The notes beneath the pieces are model-generated. The model did no database searches. It saw only the letters and a program-made list of their open reading frames with translations, and was not told the DNA's origin. Shown piece after piece: positions 41,354 to 49,147 of a stretch of 64,000 bases of DNA (position 1 is its first letter; each line of letters starts with the position of its first letter). The position numbers were made by a program, and so were the translations under genes. The DNA comes from AC-51 sp963749895 (lineage in GTDB: Bacteria; Actinomycetota; UBA4738; HRBIN12), in contig CAVVOG010000003.1 of the NCBI GenBank assembly GCA_963749895.1, positions 1,426,001 to 1,490,000 on the forward strand. The letters run 5' to 3'.

Positions 41354-42772
41354 CCGAACGTCGAGCAGCTCGAACGCCAGCCCGTCGAGGATGTCGGTCT
41401 CGGACACCAAGGTCCGTTCGAACCCCCATCGGTGCATCACCGCCGACAGGATCGCGGCCCCGGCGACGATCACGTCGCCGCGTCCGGGGGCCATCACCGG
41501 GAGGGCCGCGCGTTCGGCGTCGGTCATCGACACGAGGTCGCCCAGGAGCCGGTCCACCTCGTCGCGGGCGAGCCAGGTCCGGTGGATCCGGTCGGGGTCG
41601 TAGCGGGACAGCCCGAGCGACAGCGCCTGCAGCGTCGTCGCGGTCCCCGCGACGCTCACGAACGTGCGCACCGCCCCCACCGGCACCGCAGCGGCCGCGT
41701 CGTCGAGGCGGACATCGATCTCGCTCCGCAGGGCTTGGAGATCCGGCGCGGTGGGCGGATCGTGGGCCACGAGGCGCTCGGTCAGGCGCACGGAGCCCAT
41801 CTGGGTCGAGATCGCGTGCTCCGCGCGGCCGGGCGTGTCACCGACCACGAACTCGGTCGAGCCGCCGCCGATGTCGAGCACCAGGAACGGTCCGTCCGCG
41901 GCATCGAGGCCCCGGGTCCCGCCCAGGAAGCTGAGCGCGGCTTCGGCTTGGCCGTCCACGATCTCAGGATCGACGCCGGCGACGCGGCGGACGCCGTCGA
42001 GGAACGCGTCACGGTTGTCCGCGTCGCGGACCGCCGACGTCGCGCCGATCCGGACCCGCTCCGCACCGAGGGCACGGGCGCGCCGCGCGAAGCGCCCCAC
42101 GACCGCGAGCGTGCGCGACAGGGCGTCGTCGTCGATCCGCCCGGTCGCGTCGACGCCTCGGCCGAGGCGGGTGATGACCATGTCGCGCGCCAGCTCCGTG
42201 GGGTCGGCACCCGCCTCGGCTCCCGGCTCGAGAACGAGCAGACGGCACGAGTTCGTGCCCTGGTCGATCGCCGCGACGCGTCCCGGCCGCGCCTGGGGGT
42301 GAGCGGGCTCGATCCGCTCGGCGACCCAGCGCCCGACGACGTCGTCACCGCCGGCGAGGTGGTTCGCGTAGTGGGCGTGCAGGCACTTCAGACCGCGCCG
42401 CGTGCCTCCCACCCCGCCCCAGTCGCGCGCCTCGGGGGACCCGCTCGCGCGGTCCTCGGCCGCCTCGGTGTGCGCGGCCTCGACGGCGGCCGCGAACCCG
42501 GGGTCGTGGTCGATCCGCTCGTTCAGACGCGCGATCCACCCCTCGGACTCGATCCTGGACACCGCCTTCACGGCCTCGGGACAGGTGAGCCAGTGCGTCG
42601 TCGGGAACGGCGTGCCGTCGGGCGACCGGGTGGCGTTGCGGATCACGAGCGGGTGACCCCCCGTGCAGCGTGCGACGACGACGAACGGGGTGAGGGGCTC
42701 GCGGCCGAGCTGCGCGCGGACGGCGTCGAGATCGGCGGCGCGGAGCTCGCGGTGTTCGATCGGACCGGCCAC
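41351..42772 (-). CDS. DUF501 - exopolyphosphatase (Ppx/GppA) fusion protein
   Basis: A 473-residue fusion. Residues about 1-160 are a DUF501 domain (VVARCTGGHPLVIRNATR, DGTPFPTTHWLTCPEA, GLKCLHAHYANHLAGG). Residues about 165-473 are a Ppx/GppA phosphatase: RVAAIDQGTNSCRLLV (phosphate-1), VRIGATSAVRDADNR, FLVLDIGGGSTEFVVG (phosphate-2), and VSVAGTATTLQAL. The second half should hydrolyse polyphosphate or pppGpp. In most actinobacteria the two parts are adjacent separate genes. The GTG start at 42772 lies 7 nt after a TAGCCT box, and no break in frame occurs at the junction. Confidence 0.92.
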   Translation of the reverse strand: MAGPIEHRELRAADLDAVRAQLGREPLTPFVVVARCTGGHPLVIRNATRSPDGTPFPTTHWLTCPEAVKAVSRIESEGWIARLNERIDHDPGFAAAVEAAHTEAAEDRASGSPEARDWGGVGGTRRGLKCLHAHYANHLAGGDDVVGRWVAERIEPAHPQARPGRVAAIDQGTNSCRLLVLEPGAEAGADPTELARDMVITRLGRGVDATGRIDDDALSRTLAVVGRFARRARALGAERVRIGATSAVRDADNRDAFLDGVRRVAGVDPEIVDGQAEAALSFLGGTRGLDAADGPFLVLDIGGGSTEFVVGDTPGRAEHAISTQMGSVRLTERLVAHDPPTAPDLQALRSEIDVRLDDAAAAVPVGAVRTFVSVAGTATTLQALSLGLSRYDPDRIHRTWLARDEVDRLLGDLVSMTDAERAALPVMAPGRGDVIVAGAAILSAVMHRWGFERTLVSETDILDGLAFELLDVR

Positions 42773-42779
42773 GCCGGCG

Positions 42780-42785
42780 AGGCTA
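42780..42785 (-). promoter_or_regulatory. -10 box of the DUF501-ppx gene built on the upstream amber stop
   Basis: TAGCCT on the minus strand lies 7 nt before the GTG at 42772. Its TAG is the stop codon of the S1-domain gene (42783-42785). Confidence 0.5.
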
Positions 42786-43175
42786 CTTGCGCTTGTGCTC
42801 GGTGGCGCGCCGGAAGTCGACCTGGCGCTCCTCGCTCTGGCGCATGAACTTCTTCAGCATCTGTTCGAACTGGGGATCGGCTCCGCGGCGCGGCCGCGGA
42901 GGCGCCGGGTCTTGGAGCGCCTTGATCGAGAGGTCGATCTTCCCGTCGTCCTTGATCGCGACGACCTTCGCGTCGACCTTGTCCCCCTCGCGGAGGTGGT
43001 CGTGGACGTCGCGGACGTAGTTCCTGTCGATCTCGCTGATGTGGACCAGGCCCATCCGCCCGTCCTCGAGCTGCAGGAACGCTCCGTAGTTCTCGATGCG
43101 GGCGACCGTTCCCTGGATCACCGCGCCGACCTCGATCTCTGCGATCTCGTCCAACCCCTTCGATGCCGTTCGCAC
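42783..43175 (-). CDS. Single S1-domain RNA-binding protein (YabR/GSP13-like)
   Basis: A small protein of about 130 residues with one S1 domain, IEVGAVIQGTVARIENYGAF to DDGKIDLSIKALQDP, and a basic Arg/Pro-rich tail ending EHKRK. Such proteins sit beside ftsB/divIC in Gram-positives and bind RNA or the 30S subunit. The start is uncertain: I use the GTG at 43175, but a TTG at 43154, with AAGGGG right before it, is possible and would cut seven residues. The downstream DUF501-ppx gene begins 10 nt after its stop. A GNAT gene is divergent from it. Confidence 0.85.
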   Translation of the reverse strand: MRTASKGLDEIAEIEVGAVIQGTVARIENYGAFLQLEDGRMGLVHISEIDRNYVRDVHDHLREGDKVDAKVVAIKDDGKIDLSIKALQDPAPPRPRRGADPQFEQMLKKFMRQSEERQVDFRRATEHKRK

Positions 43176-43244
43176 GGGCCGGTCCCGCGCGAGACCGCAA
43201 GTGTGCGGGAGCGGCAACCCCCGCGTCAATCGCAGCGCCGCCCG

Positions 43245-43250
43245 TACGAT
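43245..43250 (+). promoter_or_regulatory. -10 box of the first GNAT gene (leaderless type)
   Basis: TACGAT ends exactly 6 nt before the ATG at 43257, with no SD. Confidence 0.5.
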
Positions 43251-43256
43251 GCGCCG

Positions 43257-44150
43257 ATGCAGGTCGAACGGCTCCACGATCCGATCGCCTTCCTCGACGC
43301 CGCCGGTGGGCTCATGGGAGCCGACGAGGCCCGCCACAACCTGCTGTTCGGGATCTGCGACACGCTGCGCTCGCATCCGGGCCTGTACCCGGCCCAGGAC
43401 CTCTGGCTCGTGCGGGACCGCGGCCGGGTCGTCGGGGCCGCGCTGCAGACGCCCCCGTACAACCTCGTGGTGGCGCGTCCCGCGAGCGACCACGTCCTCG
43501 AAGCGCTCGCCGAGACGATCCACGAGGTCGGGGTCCGGCTCCCGGGCGTGAGCGCGGCGCGGCCGGAGGTCGAGGTGTACGCGGACCGCTGGACGGCGCG
43601 AGCCGGGGGGCGCTGGCACGTGCGGATGGCCCAGGGCGTCTACGCCCTCCGCGGGGTGCGACCGGTGGTCGCCGCCGACGGCGCCGCCCGGCTGGCCACG
43701 CCCCACGACGAGGACGCCGTCCGACGGCTCGTCGCGGACTTCGCGGCGGAGTCGACGCTCGACGCGATCCGAGATCCCGACAGCGTCGCCCGCACGGTCG
43801 CCGCGCGGATCGGATCGGCTCCCGAGCGCGGGGGGTTCTTCCTGTGGGAGGCCGACGGGCGGATCGTGTCGATCAGCGGCCACGGCATGCCCACGCCCAC
43901 GGGGATCCGGATCGGTCCGGTCTTCACGCCCGCCCCGGACCGCGGTCGCGGGTACGCGACGTCCCTGGTCGCCGCCCAGGCCGCCTGGCTGTTGGCGCAC
44001 GGGTGGCGCCACTGCTTCCTGTACACCGACCTGGCGAACCCCACGTCGAACGGCGTGTACCGGAGGGTCGGCTACGAGCAGGTCGCCGAGGCGCTCGACG
44101 TCGGCTTCGAACCGGGTGCTCAGCCGCAGTCGGGCGGCGAGGGCGCCTGA
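43257..44150 (+). CDS. GNAT-family N-acetyltransferase (two-part)
   Basis: A 297-residue acetyltransferase. The first 130 residues resemble a degenerate GNAT half (PGLYPAQDLWLVRDRGRVVGAALQ TPP region), and the second half contains the acetyl-CoA site IGPVFTPAPDRGRGYATSLVAAQ with the Q/R-x-x-G-x-G/A loop, plus FLYTDLANPTSNGVYRRVGY. Its substrate is unknown. It interrupts the usual ftsB-S1 gene order and is on the opposite strand. Its end overlaps the ftsB gene by 31 nt. A leaderless -10 box fixes the ATG. Confidence 0.87.
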   Translation: MQVERLHDPIAFLDAAGGLMGADEARHNLLFGICDTLRSHPGLYPAQDLWLVRDRGRVVGAALQTPPYNLVVARPASDHVLEALAETIHEVGVRLPGVSAARPEVEVYADRWTARAGGRWHVRMAQGVYALRGVRPVVAADGAARLATPHDEDAVRRLVADFAAESTLDAIRDPDSVARTVAARIGSAPERGGFFLWEADGRIVSISGHGMPTPTGIRIGPVFTPAPDRGRGYATSLVAAQAAWLLAHGWRHCFLYTDLANPTSNGVYRRVGYEQVAEALDVGFEPGAQPQSGGEGA

Positions 44151-44512
44151 CCCTTCGGGATCGTCACGAACCCCATCTCGCCGGGGTCGACCATCCCGAG
44201 GCATTCCCGGGCGAGCCGCTCCAGGGTTCGCGGGTCGTTCAGGTCCTCGATCCGTGCCTGCAGGACCGCGTTCTCGCGCTCGAGCGCTTCCGCCTGACGC
44301 TCGAGATCCGCGAGCTGCGCCCGCTGATCGAGGTACCCGCGGATCGGTGCGATCGCGAACATCGCGACGACGAGCACCGAGAACATGAGGACGGCCGCGC
44401 GCGGCGTCAGGCGGGCCCTCGGGCGCGGCGGAGCCGCCGCCTTCACGGCGGGTCGAGGTTGGTGCTTCCCCCGGGTCGCGGCAGGGGAAGTGGCCGCGGC
44501 CCGGGAGCTCAC
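44120..44512 (-). CDS. Septum formation initiator FtsB/DivIC
   Basis: A 130-residue bitopic division protein. A proline- and basic-rich cytoplasmic N-terminus is followed by one transmembrane helix (AAVLMFSVLVVAMFAIAPI, residues about 39-57). A coiled coil follows (LADLERQAEALERENAVLQA), then the conserved NDPRTLERLARECLGMVDPGE motif of the septum initiator family. It should act in the divisome with FtsL and FtsQ. The GTG overlaps the enolase TGA (GTGA), the usual eno-ftsB coupling. Confidence 0.93.
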   Translation of the reverse strand: MSSRAAATSPAATRGKHQPRPAVKAAAPPRPRARLTPRAAVLMFSVLVVAMFAIAPIRGYLDQRAQLADLERQAEALERENAVLQARIEDLNDPRTLERLARECLGMVDPGEMGFVTIPKGQAPSPPDCG

Positions 44513-45804
44513 GCTCCCCCGCCTCCGGGCGGACCGCCCGTGATCAGGGAACGGCCGGCGTAGCGCGCCGTCTCCCCCAGCTCCTCCTCGATCCGCAGGA
44601 GCTGGTTGTACTTCGCCGTGCGCTCACCGCGGCTCGGGGCGCCCGTCTTGATCTGTCCAGCGTTCGACGCGACCGCCAGGTCGGCGATCGTGGCGTCCTC
44701 GGTCTCGCCGCTGCGATGGCTCACGACGACGCCGAACCGTGAACGCTGCGCGAGCGCGATCGCGTCGAGCGTCTCGGTGAGCGAGCCGATCTGGTTCACC
44801 TTCACCAAGATCGCGTTCGTCACGCCCTCGCGGATCCCGCGCTCGAGGCGCTCGGTGTTCGTCACGAACAGGTCGTCGCCCACGAGCTGGACCCGGGAGC
44901 CGAGCTCACGGGTGAGCGTCGCCCAGCCCTCCCAATCGTCCTCGGCCAGGGCATCCTCGATCGACACGATCGGGTACCGGTCGAGCAGCCCGGCCCAGAA
45001 CGCCAGCATGTCGTCGGCGGTCCGGTCGGCGCCCTCGAGCCGGTAGCGTCCGTCTCGGTACAGCTCGGAGGTCGCCGGGTCCATCGCGAGCGCGATCTCG
45101 GTGCCGGGCTCGCGCCCCGCGGCCTCGATCGCCCGCACGAGCCACCCGAGCGCCTCGTCGGCGGTCGCGACCGGCGGCGCGAACCCGCCTTCGTCCCCGA
45201 CCGCCGTCGGCATCCCGGCCTCGCGCAGCAGGTCGTGCAGCGCGTGGAAGCATTCGGCCCCCCAACGCAGCGCCTCGGAGAACGACGCTGCACCGACGGG
45301 CATGAACATGAACTCCTGCAGTTCCAGCTCGTTGTCCGCGTGCGCGCCGCCGTTGATCACGTTCAGCATCGGCGTGGGCAGCACGTGCGCGTTCGGCCCG
45401 CCGAGGTACCGCCAGAGGGGGAGCCCGGAGCTGTCGGCGGCCGCCTTCGCGACCGCGAGCGACACGCCGAGGATCGCGTTCGCGCCCAGCGAGCCCTTCG
45501 TCGCCGTGCCGTCGAGGTCCAGCAGCGCCCGGTCCACGCCGCGTTGGTCGAACGCATCGAGACCGAGCACCGCGTCGGCGATCGGGCCGTTCACGTTGTC
45601 GACCGCGCTCAGCACGCCCTTGCCGCGGTACCGCGACGCGTCGCCGTCGCGCAGCTCGAGCGCCTCGTGCTCGCCGGTCGACGCCCCGGAGGGCACGGCC
45701 GCGCGGCCGAGGGCGCCGTCGTCGAGCGCGACGTCGACCTCGACGGTCGGGTTACCGCGCGAATCGAGGATCTGGCGGGCGTGGACGTCCTCGATGAAGC
45801 TCAT
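44509..45804 (-). CDS. eno: Enolase
   Basis: A 431-residue glycolytic enzyme converting 2-phosphoglycerate to phosphoenolpyruvate with Mg2+. The N-terminus is ARQILDSRGNPTVEVDV, followed by PSGASTGEHEALELRD, and the signature LVKVNQIGSLTETLDA near residue 340 leads to VVSHRSGETEDATIADLAVA. The start at 45804 gives the family's normal N-terminus; the longer frame upstream is shadow. A TAGCAT box lies 8 nt before the ATG. The gene is followed by ftsB with a GTGA overlap. Confidence 0.98.
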   Translation of the reverse strand: MSFIEDVHARQILDSRGNPTVEVDVALDDGALGRAAVPSGASTGEHEALELRDGDASRYRGKGVLSAVDNVNGPIADAVLGLDAFDQRGVDRALLDLDGTATKGSLGANAILGVSLAVAKAAADSSGLPLWRYLGGPNAHVLPTPMLNVINGGAHADNELELQEFMFMPVGAASFSEALRWGAECFHALHDLLREAGMPTAVGDEGGFAPPVATADEALGWLVRAIEAAGREPGTEIALAMDPATSELYRDGRYRLEGADRTADDMLAFWAGLLDRYPIVSIEDALAEDDWEGWATLTRELGSRVQLVGDDLFVTNTERLERGIREGVTNAILVKVNQIGSLTETLDAIALAQRSRFGVVVSHRSGETEDATIADLAVASNAGQIKTGAPSRGERTAKYNQLLRIEEELGETARYAGRSLITGGPPGGGGA

Positions 45805-45812
45805 CGCGCCCG

Positions 45813-45818
45813 ATGCTA
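45813..45818 (-). promoter_or_regulatory. -10 box of eno (leaderless type)
   Basis: TAGCAT on the minus strand ends 8 nt before the ATG at 45804. No SD is seen. Confidence 0.45.
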
Positions 45819-45847
45819 CCGGACGCGCACCGCCCGGCCGTGGAGGC

Positions 45848-46612
45848 TCATCGGACCTCCGCCGGCGGCAGCGTGAACTGCCAGGAGCCGCCCACGCGCT
45901 CGTAGCCGAGCTTCGCGTACAGGAGCTTCGGCCAGTCGTCCTCGTCGGCGATGATGAACACGAGGTCGGCACCGGCGTCCAGGGCGGCGTCGGTCGCGGC
46001 GAGCACCACCGACCGCGCGAGCCCGCGGCCCCGGAACTCCTCGAGGGTGTCCACGGTCTCGATCTGCGCCACGCCGTCGTGGACGAACAGCTCGCACCCC
46101 GACGCGATCTGCCCCTCGACCTCCGCCACGAAGAACCGGGCCCCGATCCGCGCGGCGAGGACCCGGCCGAACCCGGCGAGCGGCACGCTCTCCTCGCCGT
46201 AGGGGCGCCGCCAGGTTTCCCGGCGGAACGGCATCACCTCCTCGACGGACACCTCCCGGACGACGGCCGATCCCGGACGATCCGGCGGACGACGCCGGAC
46301 CAGCGTCGCGAGTCGCTCCGTCCGCCACCCCAGCTCGGCGAACCCGGGGGCGAGCCTCGCCCCGTCGACCTCGTCGGGCACGAGGACCTCGCGGTGCGCG
46401 AACCCCGCGAGCAGCCGGTCGGCCTCGGCGGCGAGGTCCGACGCCGTGGCATCGCCCACCGGCCGCTCGACCCGCAGGAAGTTGTGGTCGTAGAAGGTCG
46501 GGAAGTCCTCGTGGAACAGCGCGGTCCCGAACCGCCACGACGTCGTCGTCGTGCTGGTCTCGTCCTCGACCCAGCGACAGAACGCCTCGATCCGCGCGAG
46601 TTCCCCTTCCAC
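45848..46612 (-). CDS. GNAT-family N-acetyltransferase
   Basis: A 254-residue acetyltransferase. The C-terminal half carries the GNAT core ARFFVAEVEGQIASGCELFV, then QIETVDTLEEFRGRGLARSVV with the R-G-x-G-L-A acetyl-CoA loop and LLYAKLGYERVG. The N-terminal half (FHEDFPTFYDHNFLRVERP) is unassigned. I start at the GTG at 46612, giving VEGELARIEAFCRW. A TACCGT box lies 8 nt before it. Upstream it is divergent from the PAP2 gene, with 33 nt between. The substrate is unknown. Confidence 0.85.
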   Translation of the reverse strand: MEGELARIEAFCRWVEDETSTTTTSWRFGTALFHEDFPTFYDHNFLRVERPVGDATASDLAAEADRLLAGFAHREVLVPDEVDGARLAPGFAELGWRTERLATLVRRRPPDRPGSAVVREVSVEEVMPFRRETWRRPYGEESVPLAGFGRVLAARIGARFFVAEVEGQIASGCELFVHDGVAQIETVDTLEEFRGRGLARSVVLAATDAALDAGADLVFIIADEDDWPKLLYAKLGYERVGGSWQFTLPPAEVR

Positions 46613-46633
46613 GGGCGCCGACGGTAGCAGGGC

Positions 46634-46639
46634 TACGCT
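46634..46639 (+). promoter_or_regulatory. -10 box of the PAP2 gene (leaderless type)
   Basis: TACGCT ends 6 nt before the ATG at 46646, with no SD in the gap. Confidence 0.5.
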
Positions 46640-46645
46640 CCGTGG

Positions 46646-47302
46646 ATGGATGCCCGACCCCGTCGCGACGGCGACCTCGTGCGGGACCCGCGCATCGCGC
46701 TCACGGCCGCGACGGCGATGCTCGTAGCCGTGACGCTGATGGCGATCCTGGTCGCCTCCGACGTCGCCCGGCCGCCCCTGCTGCACGGACCCGACGCGTG
46801 GTGGCGGGACCTGATCGAACCCGCCGAGACCTGGGAGACCCGTGCGGGCGAGGCGCTCTACGTCGCCGGGAGCGGGTTCGTGATGGTGCCGATCCGGGTC
46901 GGGGTCGCGATCTGGCTGATCGTCCGCCGACGGTGGGTGGACCTCGGGGCGTGGCTCGCGGCGTGGGCGATCTCGGATCTGGTCACCCAGCTGTTGAAGC
47001 CCGGCCTCGGACGGATGCGTCCCGACCTGTCGAACGCCGCATCCTTCCCGTCGGGCCACGCGAAGACGGCCGCCCAGGTGTCGATCGGGCTGGTGCTCGT
47101 CGCCACGTCACCATGGCGTTCCCGCGCGGCGGCCTGGTCGATCGCGATCGCCTGGACGGCCCTGATGGCGCTGTCGCGGACGTGGCTCGTGGATCACTAC
47201 CTGTCCGACGTCGTCGCGGGAAGCCTGCTCGGCGCCGGCTGCGCCCTCGGAGCCGCGGCCGTCGCACAGCGCGTGCGCGACCGCCGAGCGGCCACCGGCT
47301 GA
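46646..47302 (+). CDS. PAP2-superfamily membrane phosphatase
   Basis: A 218-residue membrane protein with about five transmembrane segments. The three acid-phosphatase motifs are intact: KPGLGRMRP (residues about 117-125), FPSGHAKT (about 134-141) and SRTWLVDHYLSDV (about 177-189). It should remove phosphate from a lipid phosphate such as undecaprenyl-, phosphatidylglycerol- or diacylglycerol-phosphate, with the active site facing outward. It stands alone, converging with mazG 3 nt downstream. Confidence 0.92.
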   Translation: MDARPRRDGDLVRDPRIALTAATAMLVAVTLMAILVASDVARPPLLHGPDAWWRDLIEPAETWETRAGEALYVAGSGFVMVPIRVGVAIWLIVRRRWVDLGAWLAAWAISDLVTQLLKPGLGRMRPDLSNAASFPSGHAKTAAQVSIGLVLVATSPWRSRAAAWSIAIAWTALMALSRTWLVDHYLSDVVAGSLLGAGCALGAAAVAQRVRDRRAATG

Positions 47303-47305
47303 GCC

Positions 47306-48112
47306 TCAGCGCGCCTCGCGGAACAGGGCGCGGAGCTCGTCCTCGGGCGCGGTCTCCACGTCGAGGCCGCGCTCGGCCGCGAGCTCCACGAACCGCTCGT
47401 ACCGGGCGGCGAACCCCCGGATCGTCCGGCGCAGGGCGGACTCGGCGTCGACCCCGTGCTTGCGGGCCACCGCCACCGCGGCGAACAGCACGTCGCCGAT
47501 CTCCTCCTCGGCGTTCTCGGGCGACGTGGCCGCCGCGAGCTCGTCGACCTCCTCGCGAAGGGCCTCGAGGGCGCTGTCGACGCTCCGCCACTCGAAGCCC
47601 CACCCGGCGGCTCGCCGCTGGACCTTCGCGGCGCGCGCCAGCGACGGGAGCGAGGCCGGGATGTCCTCGTCGACCCCCTTGCGACCGCCCGTCTCCACGG
47701 CCTTGAGCTTCTCCCAGTTCACGAGCACCTCGTCGGCATCGGCGACGTCGACCTGGCCGAACACGTGGGGGTGCCGGTGGATCAGCTTGCGCACGAGCCC
47801 CTCGGCGACGTCGTCGACGTCCCACCGGCCGTCGTCGGCCGCCATCTGCGCGTGGAAGGTCACCTGGAGCAGCAGGTCGCCCAGCTCGTCACGCATCGCG
47901 TCGTCGTCGCCGGCGTCGATCGCCTCGAGCAACTCGTGGGTCTCCTCCAGCAGGTGCCGCGCGAGCGAGGCGTGGGTCTGCTCGCGATCCCACGGGCAGC
48001 CGTCGGGCGCCCGCAGCCGCGCCTGGACGCGGATCAGGTCGAGGAGCCGCCGGCCGCCCTGCGACGTGGGGACCGGCCCCGAGGGGACGTGGTCGAGCGG
48101 GTCGTCACTCAT
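47306..48112 (-). CDS. mazG: Nucleoside triphosphate pyrophosphohydrolase MazG
   Basis: A 268-residue house-cleaning NTP pyrophosphatase. The first MazG domain shows CPWDREQTHASLARHLLEETHELLEAID and a DELGDLLLQVTFHAQMA metal-binding ExxE/ExxD pattern near residue 70-90. A second degenerate domain follows with WRSVDSALEALREEVDELAAA and EEEIGDVLFAAVAVARKHG. The two-domain length fits the E. coli type. It overlaps the upstream SurA-like gene by 8 nt, so the two are read together, in the common mfd-surA-mazG order. Confidence 0.94.
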   Translation of the reverse strand: MSDDPLDHVPSGPVPTSQGGRRLLDLIRVQARLRAPDGCPWDREQTHASLARHLLEETHELLEAIDAGDDDAMRDELGDLLLQVTFHAQMAADDGRWDVDDVAEGLVRKLIHRHPHVFGQVDVADADEVLVNWEKLKAVETGGRKGVDEDIPASLPSLARAAKVQRRAAGWGFEWRSVDSALEALREEVDELAAATSPENAEEEIGDVLFAAVAVARKHGVDAESALRRTIRGFAARYERFVELAAERGLDVETAPEDELRALFREAR

Positions 48113-49133
48113 CGGCCGGCACGACGTTCACCGGCTCGCTCGGGCTGGGCATCGCCGACGGGTCAGTGCTGGAGATCCGCACCACGGTGAGCGTCGGACG
48201 GTCGAACCGACCGAAGGTGGGGTTGACCTCGATCTCCCCCGCCTCATCCTTCTCGGTGACGAACGCGACGAAGGCGTTCGAGCTCTCCGAGGCCACGATC
48301 TGGTCGCGGACCTCGTCGAAGGGCGTGACCTCCTTCGAGTTGAGTCGGATCACGTGCCACCCGAAGTCGGTCTGGACCGGCTGCGAGATCTCGTCGGGCT
48401 CGAGACCGACGGCCGCTTCGGCGAACTCCGGAACGTAGCCTCCCGCGGGCGCGGCGCCCAGGGCTCCCGAGTTCTCCTGGGCGCTCGGATCGATCGACAC
48501 CTCCTTCGCGAGCGCGAGGAAGTCGTCGCGCGTCGCGCCGGGGGCCGTCACCTGGTCGTAGGCGTCCTTCGCCTCCTGCTCGGTCTGGAGCAGGATGTGG
48601 TCCACGTCGACGACCGTGTAGTCGCCGAGGTTCTCCTCGTAGCGGGTCTGCAGGCCCTCCTCGCCGATCGTCTCGAGCGCGAGCGCCCGGGCAGCCTCGT
48701 CCTCGAGGAGGAACGATCGAGCGAGGGCCGACAGGTCCTCGCGCGTGACCCCGCTCTCGCCGAGGGCCTCGGCCACGATGTCTGCGCCCAGACCCGACTC
48801 GAGGTTCGCGACCTCGGCCTCGACGTCCTCGTCGGCGACCGTGATGCCGGCGTCCTCGGCGTACGCCTCGGCCAGGCGCAGCCCGATCAGCTGCGAGAGC
48901 GCGAAGCGGTTGCACGCGGCTTCCTCGGTGTCGGAATCCCCGTCGAGCTGGCCGCAGGGCTGCTGTTGGATCCCGAAGATCGCTCGGTACACCCCGGCGG
49001 TCGTCGTGACCTCGGCGTCGGTGATGTCGACCCCGGCGACCGTGGCCGCGGCGGGATCGGTCTGCGAGCAGGCGCCCAACAGGAGCGCGGAGGTCAGCAG
49101 GGCGGGCAGGAACAGGGCTCGTCGGGGGTTCAT
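48105..49133 (-). CDS. SurA/PrsA-type parvulin peptidyl-prolyl isomerase lipoprotein
   Basis: A 342-residue exported foldase. The lipoprotein signal ends LTSALLLGACSQ (Cys near residue 22). A SurA-N-like helical chaperone region follows (FALSQLIGLRLAEAYAEDAGI), then one parvulin domain (VDHILLQTEQEAKDAYDQVT, then PSAQENSGALGAAPAGGYVPEFAEAAVGLEPDEISQPVQTDFGWHVIRL region). It aids folding of secreted proteins at the membrane. A TAGACT -10 box lies 8 nt before the ATG. Its TAG is the stop of mfd. The longer frame upstream lies inside mfd in another frame. Confidence 0.93.
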   Translation of the reverse strand: MNPRRALFLPALLTSALLLGACSQTDPAAATVAGVDITDAEVTTTAGVYRAIFGIQQQPCGQLDGDSDTEEAACNRFALSQLIGLRLAEAYAEDAGITVADEDVEAEVANLESGLGADIVAEALGESGVTREDLSALARSFLLEDEAARALALETIGEEGLQTRYEENLGDYTVVDVDHILLQTEQEAKDAYDQVTAPGATRDDFLALAKEVSIDPSAQENSGALGAAPAGGYVPEFAEAAVGLEPDEISQPVQTDFGWHVIRLNSKEVTPFDEVRDQIVASESSNAFVAFVTEKDEAGEIEVNPTFGRFDRPTLTVVRISSTDPSAMPSPSEPVNVVPADE

Positions 49134-49141
49134 GGGCGTCG

Positions 49142-49147
49142 AGTCTA
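49142..49147 (-). promoter_or_regulatory. -10 box of the SurA-like gene built on the mfd amber stop
   Basis: TAGACT on the minus strand lies 8 nt before the ATG at 49133. Its first three bases are the TAG stop codon of mfd (49145-49147). Confidence 0.5.
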
